Shown: piece by piece, positions 35,907 through 45,011 of the stretch | Layout: every line of letters begins with the position of its first letter | How positions within the stretch are numbered: position 1 is the stretch's first letter | From: CASPLG01 sp965120375 | GTDB lineage: Bacteria; Bacillota; Clostridia; Oscillospirales; Acutalibacteraceae | Reading direction: 5' to 3' | Length of the DNA: 64,000 nt | NCBI GenBank assembly: GCA_965120375.1 | Contig: CBCPMW010000005.1 | Location: forward strand, 116,497 to 180,496 | Translations under genes and position numbers: made by a program | The notes under the pieces: generated by a model | Database searches by the model: none | The model's input: only the letters and a program-made list of their open reading frames with translations | Told to the model about the DNA's origin: nothing

Positions 35907-36700
35907 TTTAGTTTCTCCTTAAGATTATTAGACTTCATTTGCTTTACATTTACAATCACAAGCAAAACAAAAATAACAGTAAACAAAACAGTAGAAAGTG
36001 CGTTTATTTCTGGACTTACCATTTTTCTTGTCATTGAATATATTGCAAGCGGTAAAGTTTTTGTAGTTCCACTTGTAAAATAACTTATTACAAAATCATC
36101 AACGGACATAGTGAACGCGATCATAGCACCTGTTAAAATTGCCGGTATAGTTTCAGGTAAAACCACTTTAAAAAATGCACTGACCGGACCGCAACCTAAA
36201 TCCTGAGCCGCTTCATATAAATTAGGATCCATCTGCCTAAATTTAGGCATAACGGATAAAATTACATAAGGTAAACAAAAGGTAGTGTGTGAAATAATCA
36301 AAGTGGTAAATCCTGGCTCCAGAAAACCCGCAAACTTACAAATAAAAACGAACAAAATCATAAGTGAGACACCTGTAACAATTTCCGGATTTATCATTGG
36401 AATATTCGTAACGTACATTATAATTTTTTTTTCAATTCCCCTAGTTTTCAAAATCCCAATTACAGCCACAGTTCCTAAAACAGTTGCAAGCAAAGAAGAA
36501 ATAACTGCAATTACCAAAGTGTTTGAAAATGCACATAAAATTTCTTTATTTTGAAATAGCCTTACATACCATTTAAGTGTCCCTCCCGCCCATACCGATC
36601 GGCTTTTAGAGTTGTTAAATGAGAAAGCAATAAGAACAAATATAGGTATATAAAGAAAAATAAAGATAAGCGCCATATAAATCCGACTAATTATCCTCAA
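35903..36700 (-). CDS. potC: Spermidine/putrescine ABC transporter permease PotC
   Basis: 265-aa inner-membrane permease with six predicted helices and the permease EAA loop (LYEAAQDLGCGPVSAFFKVV). Motifs SFNNSKSRSVW and FVISYFTSGTTKTLP are typical of PotC. It lies between potB and potD in an overlapping operon. Confidence 0.95.
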   Translation of the reverse strand: MRIISRIYMALIFIFLYIPIFVLIAFSFNNSKSRSVWAGGTLKWYVRLFQNKEILCAFSNTLVIAVISSLLATVLGTVAVIGILKTRGIEKKIIMYVTNIPMINPEIVTGVSLMILFVFICKFAGFLEPGFTTLIISHTTFCLPYVILSVMPKFRQMDPNLYEAAQDLGCGPVSAFFKVVLPETIPAILTGAMIAFTMSVDDFVISYFTSGTTKTLPLAIYSMTRKMVSPEINALSTVLFTVIFVLLVIVNVKQMKSNNLKEKLK

Positions 36701-36723
36701 TTTTGTCCCTCCATTCTATCTTG

Positions 36724-37542
36724 CTACATCATTAAAGTCTGTTTTTGACTGTCTTCTATATCGAATTTATTCATTATTCCCATACATATCATAATGATAA
36801 TCATTAAAACTAGTGAAATTGCGGAACCAAGACTTGGATTATAAGTTGTACCTAAAAACTGCATTTCTATCAGGTCACCTATCAAGATATTGGCTCCTCC
36901 ACCTAACATTTTTGAAATAATAAACGTGCTTACTGACGGAACAAACACCATTATTGTTCCTGAAATTACGCCAGGCAAACTAAGTGGAAAAATCACTTTA
37001 GAAAACACTTTTCTTTTATTTGCCCCAAGATCTTGAGCCGCTTCTATAACTTTTTTATCCATTTTGGCAAGAACAGAATATATAGGAAACACCATATAAG
37101 GCAAAAAATTGTAAACCATACCTATAATTACAGCCCAATGTGTATTTATAATTCGTATCTCTTTCAAACCAAAATATCTTAAAACAGCGTTCAGCAAACC
37201 GTTATTTTCTAAAATTGTTATCCAAGCATAGGTTCTAAGTAAAAAGCTCATCCACATCGGGATCATTAAAAATACAAGAACAATACTTTGTTTTTTTACA
37301 TGTGCTTTAGATATAAAATAAGCCACAGGATAACCTAGAATAAAACAAATTAAAGTAGAAACAAAACCAAGCCAGATAGATCTTACAAAAACTGAAGAAT
37401 ACTGACCTACTTGAATTAAATTATTAAAACTTATTTTATTAGATGAATCTGTAAAAGCGAGAACAAACATAAGCAGCAAAGGTAAAACTGTAAAAAGTCC
37501 GGACCAAATCAAATAAGGAAAAAGTATTTTTTTCGATCTCAT
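36724..37542 (-). CDS. potB: Spermidine/putrescine ABC transporter permease PotB
   Basis: 272 aa with six helices and the EAA motif VIEAAQDLGANKRKVFSKVI. PotB-type segments include FLLRTYAWITILENNGLLN. It overlaps potA by four bases. Confidence 0.95.
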   Translation of the reverse strand: MRSKKILFPYLIWSGLFTVLPLLLMFVLAFTDSSNKISFNNLIQVGQYSSVFVRSIWLGFVSTLICFILGYPVAYFISKAHVKKQSIVLVFLMIPMWMSFLLRTYAWITILENNGLLNAVLRYFGLKEIRIINTHWAVIIGMVYNFLPYMVFPIYSVLAKMDKKVIEAAQDLGANKRKVFSKVIFPLSLPGVISGTIMVFVPSVSTFIISKMLGGGANILIGDLIEMQFLGTTYNPSLGSAISLVLMIIIMICMGIMNKFDIEDSQKQTLMM

Positions 37543-38666
37543 TTTTTGTCCACCTTTCCGGTTTTAATGGCTTGTTCTTGGTAAATCTCGTCACTAAACG
37601 CACTATAATCTCCAAATTCACCTGAATATTTGGACTTTTGCATTATGTGAATATCATCTGGCTCCAAAACCATCCCTATCTTATCATTTACATTTAGATA
37701 CTGAGTCGTCTGTATCATCCATTTAAATCCGTTAACATCAACAATGGTTTCGTTATATACCCCTCTAAATGTCACAGAAGTTACAACCCCAAATATATGT
37801 CCTTCTTCTGGTTCAACAACTTCTATATCTTCCGGTCTTATAACAACATCAACTGGCTCATCCTTCCCAAACCCTTTGTCCAAACACTTAAAATTTCGTC
37901 CCTCAAAAGCAACCACATAATCATCTACCATTACACCGTCTATTATGTTGCTTTCCCCTATAAAATCTGCTACAAAGGCATTTATAGGTTCGTTATATAT
38001 ATCTTTTGGAGAACCGATTTGTTGTATAACACCTTTGTCCAAAACAACCACAGTATCAGACATTGATAGAGCTTCCTCTTGATCATGTGTTACCAAAATA
38101 AAGGTAATTCCGGTCTTTTGCTGTATTTCTTTTAATTCTGACTGCATATCTTTCCTAAGTTTTAAGTCAAGCGCTCCCAAGGGTTCATCTAATAAAACAA
38201 CTTTCGGACTATTAGCTAAAGCTCTCGCTATCGCAACACGCTGCTGCTGACCTCCAGAAAGCAAACTTATATCACGATCTGCAAAACTTTCTAAGTTTAC
38301 CATAGAAAGCATATCATATACTGTTCTTTTTATCTCGTCTTCCGGTTTTTTCTGTATTCTAAGTCCAAATGCCACATTATTATAAACATTTAAGTGGGGA
38401 AACAATGCATATTTCTGAAAAATAGTATTAACTTCACGTTTATGTGCCGGCAAATCCGTAACTCTTTTCCCTTCAAAAAATATATCTCCAGAATCCGGTT
38501 TCAAAAAGCCACCTATTATTCTAAGCGTAGTAGTTTTCCCACACCCAGATGGCCCCAAGAATGTAACAAACTCACCGTTTTCTATTGTTAAATTTAGTTT
38601 ATCCAAAATCTTTTCACCATTGAAAGAAATAGATATATCTCTTAAATCTATAATTGGTTCTGCCAC
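37539..38666 (-). CDS. potA: Spermidine/putrescine ABC transporter ATPase PotA
   Basis: 375-aa ATPase: Walker A GPSGCGKTT, Q loop NTIFQKYALFPHLNVY, signature LSGGQQQRVAIARALA, Walker B VVLLDEPLGALD, then a C-terminal TOBE domain (about 260-350). First gene of the potABCD operon. Together with mtnN this shows polyamine metabolism or salvage in the organism. Confidence 0.96.
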   Translation of the reverse strand: MAEPIIDLRDISISFNGEKILDKLNLTIENGEFVTFLGPSGCGKTTTLRIIGGFLKPDSGDIFFEGKRVTDLPAHKREVNTIFQKYALFPHLNVYNNVAFGLRIQKKPEDEIKRTVYDMLSMVNLESFADRDISLLSGGQQQRVAIARALANSPKVVLLDEPLGALDLKLRKDMQSELKEIQQKTGITFILVTHDQEEALSMSDTVVVLDKGVIQQIGSPKDIYNEPINAFVADFIGESNIIDGVMVDDYVVAFEGRNFKCLDKGFGKDEPVDVVIRPEDIEVVEPEEGHIFGVVTSVTFRGVYNETIVDVNGFKWMIQTTQYLNVNDKIGMVLEPDDIHIMQKSKYSGEFGDYSAFSDEIYQEQAIKTGKVDKK

Positions 38667-38697
38667 AAAATTCCCCCTCTGAATTCGTAATCATACA

Positions 38698-40119
38698 CTA
38701 ATCAGATTTAATTTTCCATTTTACACCATTTTGGGTATCTTCTAAAACAACATTTTTCTCTTTCAAAATATCCCTTATCCTGTCAGCTTCTTCCCAATTC
38801 TTGTTTTCTCTCGCACTCTGCCTGAGTTTTATTAGGTTTTCGATTTCCGCCTGATCAACTCCAGCAGATTTTTTAGTTTCGCTAGATGTTAAAAACCCAA
38901 GTATATCCATGAACTCATTAAACTGATAAAAAACAACCTCAAGAGCCTGCTTAGAAAGGGAATCTTTAGAAGTAAGTTTAGTATTGACGCATTTTATCAT
39001 TTCAAAAACAGAGGCCAATGCGTCCGCAGTATTCAAATCATCATCCATAGAATTATAAAACTTAATTTTATAATTTTCTATGCTAAATTCAAAATTCTTA
39101 TCTAAAATTTTTTGCTCATTTTTGGTAGTTTTTAACAAAAATTCTAAATTCTCCTTGAAATTATAAAGGCGACTAAGTGCAGACTTGCACTGCTGTATAG
39201 TTTCTAAATCATAATTTATGGGACTTCTGTAGTGAGAAGACAGCATCAAGTACCTTATAGGTTCATATCCATAATTTTCAGCAACAGAACGTACCGTTAA
39301 AAAATTTCCAAGTGATTTTGACATTTTTTTATTATCTATATTAATATAACCGTTATGCATCCAGTAATTGGAAAACTTTACTCCCGTATAACATTCACTT
39401 TGTGCAATTTCATTTTCATGATGTGGAAATATTAAATCTTGACCTCCACAGTGTATATCTATTGTGCTTCCTAAATATTTGGTTGCCATAGCTGAACATT
39501 CTATATGCCATCCAGGTCTTCCTTTTCCCCAAGGACTTTGCCAGAATGGTTCATTTTCCTTTACTGCCTTCCAAAGTGCAAAATCTAAAGGATCTTCTTT
39601 ACTTTCTCCTGGACTTATTCTTGCGCCAGATTTTAGCTCATCTATAGATTGCCCTGAGAGTTTTCCGTATTCCTTAAAAGTCTTCACTCGAAAATATACG
39701 TCTCCATTTTTATCAGGATACGCATAACCCTTATCGACTAGCATACCAATCATATCAATAATTTCCGAAATATTTTCAGTTGCCTTTGGATTTTTAGTCG
39801 CTTCTTTTATATTTAGTCCTTTTGCATCTATTTTGTATTCTTCTATATATTTTTTCGCAACATTTTCATATGAAGTCCCTTCTTCTTCAGCTTTTTTTAT
39901 TATTTTATCGTCTATATCTGTAAAATTCTGTATAAAATTTACCTTGTATCCCTTTTTTTCTAAATATCTTCTAAGAACATCAAAAACACATGCAGGCCTT
40001 GCATTGCCTATGTGGATATAATTGTAAACTGTAGGTCCACAGGCATAAATACTAACTTCATTTTCGTGAATCGGTATAAACTTCTCTTTTTTCTTAGTAA
40101 GTGTATTGTAAATATACAA
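38698..40119 (-). CDS. cysS: Cysteinyl-tRNA synthetase
   Basis: Class I synthetase: CGPTVYNYIHIGNARP (HIGH motif) with zinc-site Cys, the zinc-binding WHIECSAM, KMSKSLGNFLTV, and a C-terminal DALR-like domain. I place the start at TTG 40119, since GAGG lies eight bases before it and the N-terminus then reads M-Y-I-Y-N-T-L-T as in other CysS; GTG 40128 is too close to that site. It gives 473 aa. pgsA follows upstream by about 30 bases. Confidence 0.95.
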   Translation of the reverse strand: MYIYNTLTKKKEKFIPIHENEVSIYACGPTVYNYIHIGNARPACVFDVLRRYLEKKGYKVNFIQNFTDIDDKIIKKAEEEGTSYENVAKKYIEEYKIDAKGLNIKEATKNPKATENISEIIDMIGMLVDKGYAYPDKNGDVYFRVKTFKEYGKLSGQSIDELKSGARISPGESKEDPLDFALWKAVKENEPFWQSPWGKGRPGWHIECSAMATKYLGSTIDIHCGGQDLIFPHHENEIAQSECYTGVKFSNYWMHNGYINIDNKKMSKSLGNFLTVRSVAENYGYEPIRYLMLSSHYRSPINYDLETIQQCKSALSRLYNFKENLEFLLKTTKNEQKILDKNFEFSIENYKIKFYNSMDDDLNTADALASVFEMIKCVNTKLTSKDSLSKQALEVVFYQFNEFMDILGFLTSSETKKSAGVDQAEIENLIKLRQSARENKNWEEADRIRDILKEKNVVLEDTQNGVKWKIKSD

Positions 40120-40146
40120 AAAAATCACCTCTATGTCTTAAAAATC

Positions 40147-40692
40147 TCAATTTTCCTCTATAAATTTATAGTTTTCATAACAATATATTGCTCCGGACAA
40201 AATCGAAATGCCTACCGAAATCAAAATTGCTATATCTTTCAGGTATATTAAAAAATTACTTGACAATAAACTACAATCATCCAAAAAACTCAAAAGAACT
40301 AAAAATACTGTTATAATTTGCGTAATAGTTTTCATTTTTCCCCACAAATTCGCACATAAAACAGTTCCTTTTCGACTAGCAACAAGCCTAACAGATGTAA
40401 CCGTAAACTCTCTTACAAGCATCAAAATCACAGCTACAGCACTTACTTTATGGAACTCTACAAAACAGACAAACGCAGACATTATCAAAGCTTTATCAGC
40501 AAGAGGATCGATAAACTTCCCAAAATCTGTTACTTTTCCTTGCTTTCTTGCAATTATACCATCTAAATTGTCGGTAATGCACGCGACAAAAAATACTAAG
40601 ATAGACCATAAATAAAAACCATTTAGCAGCAATCCAACAAAAAAAGGTACAAGAACTAATCTGAAAATTGTAATTCTGTTTGCTATGTTCAT
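40147..40692 (-). CDS. pgsA: CDP-diacylglycerol-glycerol-3-phosphate 3-phosphatidyltransferase
   Basis: Membrane enzyme of phosphatidylglycerol synthesis. The CDP-alcohol phosphatidyltransferase motif is DNLDGIIARKQGKVTDFGKF followed by IDPLADK. 181 aa with several membrane helices. It follows rimO at a short distance. Confidence 0.95.
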   Translation of the reverse strand: MNIANRITIFRLVLVPFFVGLLLNGFYLWSILVFFVACITDNLDGIIARKQGKVTDFGKFIDPLADKALIMSAFVCFVEFHKVSAVAVILMLVREFTVTSVRLVASRKGTVLCANLWGKMKTITQIITVFLVLLSFLDDCSLLSSNFLIYLKDIAILISVGISILSGAIYCYENYKFIEEN

Positions 40693-40721
40693 AATTCCCC
40701 CTAAGTTTAATCGTTAACTTT

Positions 40722-42071
40722 TTAATTTTTTAATTCGCAAACCCCTACTAAATTATAGTCCTTATATTCATTTATCTTTACTTTTACAAATTCCCCGCTT
40801 AAGCTCTTAAAAGTTTCTTGATTTTCTGTACTAAAAAACACTTTTCCATCTACTTCTGGGGATTCCGATGGGCTTCTTCCAAAATAAAGCATAGTTTTAT
40901 CGTCAAAACCTTCAACTAAAACTTCTATATAAGTTCCTACCAGATCTTTCCCTTTATTTTCTGAGATTTTTTCCTGAGTTTTCATAAGCTTTATACAGCG
41001 CTTTTCTTTTATTTCATCTGAAATTTGATCTGGTAAATTGAAAGCTTTTGTTCCTTCTTCCATAGAATAGGGAAAACATCCCATTTTATCAAATTTTATT
41101 TTTCTTACAAAAGATTCAAGTTCCAAAAAATCCTCTTCCGTTTCGCCAGGAAACCCACAGATAAATGCCGTTCTTAAAGTCAGGTCCGGAATTTTTTTTC
41201 GCATTTTTTTAATCAAATTCTCCAGTTGATTTCTGTCTCCTTCACGGTTCATGAGTTTTAAAATTCGGCTATTGCAATGCTGTAAAGGCAAATCTATGTA
41301 CTTTACAATTTTCCTCTGATTTGCAATTAAATCCAAAAGTTCATCCGTTATTCGTTCTGGGTAACAATACATTAGCCTTATCCATTTTAAATCGTCAATT
41401 TCACAAAGTTTGTTTAGTAGATCGGGAAGTTCAATTTTTCCGTACAAATCTTGACCGTACCGCGTTGTATCTTGTGCTATAAGTAAAATCTCTTTCACTC
41501 CGCTTTTTACTAGTCTTTTTGCTTCATTTATTATATCTTCTTTAGGTCTACTTCTGAATCTTCCTCTAATCATAGGTATTGCGCAGTATGAACAAAAGTT
41601 ATCACATCCATCCGCAATCTTTAAATAGGCAAAGTAACTAGGCGTGGTTAAAACGCGTTCCCCTCCGAGAGGCATAGCATCTTTTCTTCCGAATGAACTT
41701 ACCTTTTTATCCTCAAAAACCTCATCGAGAATCTCTTTAATTTTACCATTTGATCCTATCCCAACCAATCCGTCAATTCCTGGAATTTCGCTCGTCAAAT
41801 CACGTTTATATCTTTCTGCTAAACATCCTGTTACTATAATATGTTTTAGTCTACTTTTTTCAGACTTTTTAGCGTCAATTAACGCTAAAATCTCATCTAT
41901 ACTTTCCTCTTTAGCAGGACCTATAAATCCACAGGTATTCACTATTACGGCGTCTGCATCTTCTAAATTCGAAACTATATTGTATTTTTCTCCTCTTATT
42001 CGACCTAACATGAGCTCAGCATCAACTCTATTTTTCTCACAACCTAAGCTTATCATACCTACATTATACAT
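40722..42071 (-). CDS. rimO: Ribosomal protein S12 methylthiotransferase RimO
   Basis: Radical-SAM enzyme that methylthiolates Asp of S12. N-terminal UPF0004 domain with Cys in MISLGCEKNRVDAELMLG, VNTCGFIGPAKEES and VTGCLAERY; radical-SAM CDNFCSYCAIP; C-terminal TRAM domain (about 380-449). The start is ATG 42071 rather than TTG one codon earlier. It is two bases after the recX stop. Confidence 0.96.
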   Translation of the reverse strand: MYNVGMISLGCEKNRVDAELMLGRIRGEKYNIVSNLEDADAVIVNTCGFIGPAKEESIDEILALIDAKKSEKSRLKHIIVTGCLAERYKRDLTSEIPGIDGLVGIGSNGKIKEILDEVFEDKKVSSFGRKDAMPLGGERVLTTPSYFAYLKIADGCDNFCSYCAIPMIRGRFRSRPKEDIINEAKRLVKSGVKEILLIAQDTTRYGQDLYGKIELPDLLNKLCEIDDLKWIRLMYCYPERITDELLDLIANQRKIVKYIDLPLQHCNSRILKLMNREGDRNQLENLIKKMRKKIPDLTLRTAFICGFPGETEEDFLELESFVRKIKFDKMGCFPYSMEEGTKAFNLPDQISDEIKEKRCIKLMKTQEKISENKGKDLVGTYIEVLVEGFDDKTMLYFGRSPSESPEVDGKVFFSTENQETFKSLSGEFVKVKINEYKDYNLVGVCELKN

Positions 42072-42076
42072 CAACT

Positions 42077-42697
42077 TTAATCATCCTCTTTTATCTCTTC
42101 TTCAAAAGTAAACATCGCCCTTTTTATAGTTTCCCAACTATATCCTAATCTATTTAGTGCATTTATTGCTTTACTTTTACTTTTTTCATCATTAATCTTT
42201 CCCGAAAATCTTTTTTGAAGAAAAACCAGAGCTTGCTTTTCTTCGTCTACATTTATATCATTTAAAACTTGATCTATAATTTCCTCACTTATCCCTTTTT
42301 CTTTCAGTTTATATTTAACTCCCAAAATAGAAATCTTTTTTCTTAAAAAAAGTTCGTTTGCATAGTCTTTTGCAAAATTTTTATCATTAACAAGCCCTAA
42401 ACTTTCCATTTTTTTTACAGTTAAATCTGCATAAGTCTCACAAGTTTCGCGCTTTATACGATCTTTTAATTCTTTCTTCGACCGAGCCCTATAAGACAAC
42501 AAATTCAAAGCTTTTTGCTGAGCTTTAAAAAGATCTGATTCTTGTTTAATTTTTTCAAGTTTAGCTTCATCTATAGTTTCTCCCGCTTTTAGACCATTCT
42601 TAATCAAGATTTCAGTTTTTATACTCGTAAAATACTCGCCGTCTAGAAACAGAAAACTATTACCTCTTTTTCCCTTTTTTATCTGTGTTATTACCAT
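42077..42697 (-). CDS. recX: Regulatory protein RecX
   Basis: Modulates RecA filaments. 206 aa with three-helix RecX repeats (ALNLLSYRARSKKELKDRI; LFLRKKISILGVKYKLKEKG; FLQKRFSGKINDEKSKSKAI). It directly follows recA (18-base gap), the classic recA-recX arrangement. Confidence 0.92.
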   Translation of the reverse strand: MVITQIKKGKRGNSFLFLDGEYFTSIKTEILIKNGLKAGETIDEAKLEKIKQESDLFKAQQKALNLLSYRARSKKELKDRIKRETCETYADLTVKKMESLGLVNDKNFAKDYANELFLRKKISILGVKYKLKEKGISEEIIDQVLNDINVDEEKQALVFLQKRFSGKINDEKSKSKAINALNRLGYSWETIKRAMFTFEEEIKEDD

Positions 42698-42715
42698 TTT
42701 TATAAGCCTTTTCTA

Positions 42716-43813
42716 TCATTCTACTTCAATATCTATTTTAGATTTACCTTCAGTCTTTTCCTCCTTTTCTTTTGGTTTTTCTGCGACTGGATTTGCTATA
42801 TTTTTAGAAACAGACGGTTTTGCGTAAAGTTTTTCCGCACCATCTTTTACTTTTGTAGCAATTTCACTAGACAGTTCAGGATTATCCTTAAAATAAATTT
42901 TTACATTATCTCGTCCTTGCCCTAATCTTTGATCATTATAAGAAAACCATGCTCCGCTTTTTTGCACGATTCCAAGTCTAACAGCAAGATCCAGAAGTTC
43001 TCCTTCCCAAGAGATCCCTTGGCCATACATTATATCAAATTCTGCTTCTCTAAACGGAGGAGAAATCTTATTCTTTACAACTTTTGCACGAGTCCTAGAC
43101 CCTATCATTTCACCATTTTGTTTTAAAGCTTCTATTTTCCTTATATCCAATCTGACGGAAGAATAAAATTTTAATGCCCTTCCTCCTGGTGTAACTTCAG
43201 GGTTTCCGTAAACAACACCAACTTTTTCCCTCAACTGATTTATAAAAATAGCTACACAATTAGATTTTGAAATTGCTCCGGCAAGTTTTCTTAAAGCTTG
43301 TGACATTAGCCTTGCTTGCAACCCGACATGTGAATCTCCCATTTCTCCTTCAATTTCAGCTCTGGGGACTAGCGCCGCAACAGAATCGACAACTATAATA
43401 TCTATCGCTCCAGAGCGAACTAAAGATTCTGTAATTTCAAGTGCTTGTTCACCTGTATCTGGCTGGGAAACCAAAAGTGAGTTAACATCAACTCCCAATG
43501 CTCCTGCATAAACCGGATCTAAAGCGTGTTCAACATCAATAAAGGCTGCATTTCCACCATTTTTTTGCCCTTCTGCTATGCAGTGAAGTGCTAAAGTAGT
43601 TTTTCCGGACGATTCTGGACCATAAATTTCAGTTATTCTACCTCTTGGCAAACCTCCTATTCCAAGTGCGATATCTAAGGAAAGCGATCCTGTTGAAATA
43701 GCATCTACCTGCAAAACTTCACTTTGCCCGAGCCTCATAACAGCGCCTTTTCCAAACTGTCTTTCTATTTGTCCCAGTGCTGTTTCAAGCGCCTTATTTT
43801 TATCAAAAGCCAT
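42716..43813 (-). CDS. recA: Recombinase RecA
   Basis: Homologous recombination and SOS coprotease, 365 aa. Walker A GPESSGKTT, ALEITESLVRSGAIDIIVVD (Walker B region), FINQLREKVGVVYGNPEVTP loop, and an acidic Lys/Glu-rich C-terminus. I see no clear LexA (GAAC-N4-GTTC type) box in the short upstream gap. Confidence 0.98.
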   Translation of the reverse strand: MAFDKNKALETALGQIERQFGKGAVMRLGQSEVLQVDAISTGSLSLDIALGIGGLPRGRITEIYGPESSGKTTLALHCIAEGQKNGGNAAFIDVEHALDPVYAGALGVDVNSLLVSQPDTGEQALEITESLVRSGAIDIIVVDSVAALVPRAEIEGEMGDSHVGLQARLMSQALRKLAGAISKSNCVAIFINQLREKVGVVYGNPEVTPGGRALKFYSSVRLDIRKIEALKQNGEMIGSRTRAKVVKNKISPPFREAEFDIMYGQGISWEGELLDLAVRLGIVQKSGAWFSYNDQRLGQGRDNVKIYFKDNPELSSEIATKVKDGAEKLYAKPSVSKNIANPVAEKPKEKEEKTEGKSKIDIEVE

Positions 43814-43832
43814 TTTTATATACCTCCAAAAT

Positions 43833-45011
43833 TTAGCTTAGTTTTTTTATCCTTTCAGCTGCATCTACCGTACTCTCTCTCGTACTAAAAGCTGAGAGTC
43901 TAAAGAAACTTTCACCATTTTTTCCAAAACCTACACCAGGAGTTCCTACAACATTAGCTTTTTCCAGAAGATGATCAAAATACTCCCATGAACTCATACT
44001 ATTTGGACATTTAAACCAAATATATGGAGAATTTTTCCCTCCGATAAACCATATTCCCAAATCCTTCATTAAATTAGAAATTATTTTTGCATTTTCTTTA
44101 TAGTAATCTATATTTTCTTTTATTTGCTGTTTTCCTTCACTCGAAAATACTGCTTCTGCCCCTTTTTGAACAACATAAGGAACGCCATTAAACTTAGTCG
44201 TTTGGCGTCTGAGCCACATTTTGTTTATGTTCATGGACTCACGCTGGAGCTCTTTCGATATAACTGTATATCCACATCTTGTCCCCGTAAATCCCGCTGT
44301 TTTAGAAAAAGAACACATCTCAATTGCACATTTTTTAGCGCCACTAATCTGGAAAATACTTCTAGCGAGATCTTCTTCCCCAACAAAAGCCTCATACGCA
44401 GCATCATAAAGAATAATTGCATCATTATCTATGGCGTAGTTAACCCATTTTTTTAGTTGATCTTTACTGTATGCTGCTCCAGTTGGATTGTTCGGAGAAC
44501 AAATATAAATTATATCAGCCTTAATATTATCATCAGGTACAGGCAAAAAACCATTTTCTTCATTTGCGTCAAGGTAAATAATTTCCCTACCGTCCATTAT
44601 GTTTGTATCGACATAAACTGGGTAAACGGGATCCGGAATCAAGACTGTGTTCTTTTCGTCAAAAAGATCTAAAATGTTTCCCAGATCACTTTTAGCTCCA
44701 TCACTTACAAAAATTTCATTTTTATCTATTTCTACTCCCAATTCCTCGTAATTTTTGCAAATTTTTTCTCTTAAAAACTCGTATCCTTGCTCGGGACCAT
44801 AACCTCTAAAAGTTGCAGCTTCTCCCATTTCATCTACCGCTCTGTGCATTGCTTCTACAACTGCAGGACACAGTGGTCTAGTTACATCCCCTATTCCCAT
44901 CCTCACTATATCTGCATCCGGATTCTTTGATTTGAATTCAGAAACTCTTTTCGCAATCGTAGAAAATAGGTAACTTTCCTGTACATTTTTATAAAATTTG
45001 TTCATTTTCAT
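43833..45011 (-). CDS. dapL: LL-diaminopimelate aminotransferase
   Basis: PLP aminotransferase converting tetrahydrodipicolinate to LL-DAP in one step. IVRMGIGDVTRPLCPAVVEA is the DapL signature; PLP-site segments are ICSPNNPTGAAY, DAAYEAF and the Lys in CSFSKTAGFTGTR. 392 aa with GGAGG eight bases before ATG 45011. It overlaps pyrG by four bases and lies in an operon with dapF, the next enzyme of the pathway. Confidence 0.96.
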   Translation of the reverse strand: MKMNKFYKNVQESYLFSTIAKRVSEFKSKNPDADIVRMGIGDVTRPLCPAVVEAMHRAVDEMGEAATFRGYGPEQGYEFLREKICKNYEELGVEIDKNEIFVSDGAKSDLGNILDLFDEKNTVLIPDPVYPVYVDTNIMDGREIIYLDANEENGFLPVPDDNIKADIIYICSPNNPTGAAYSKDQLKKWVNYAIDNDAIILYDAAYEAFVGEEDLARSIFQISGAKKCAIEMCSFSKTAGFTGTRCGYTVISKELQRESMNINKMWLRRQTTKFNGVPYVVQKGAEAVFSSEGKQQIKENIDYYKENAKIISNLMKDLGIWFIGGKNSPYIWFKCPNSMSSWEYFDHLLEKANVVGTPGVGFGKNGESFFRLSAFSTRESTVDAAERIKKLS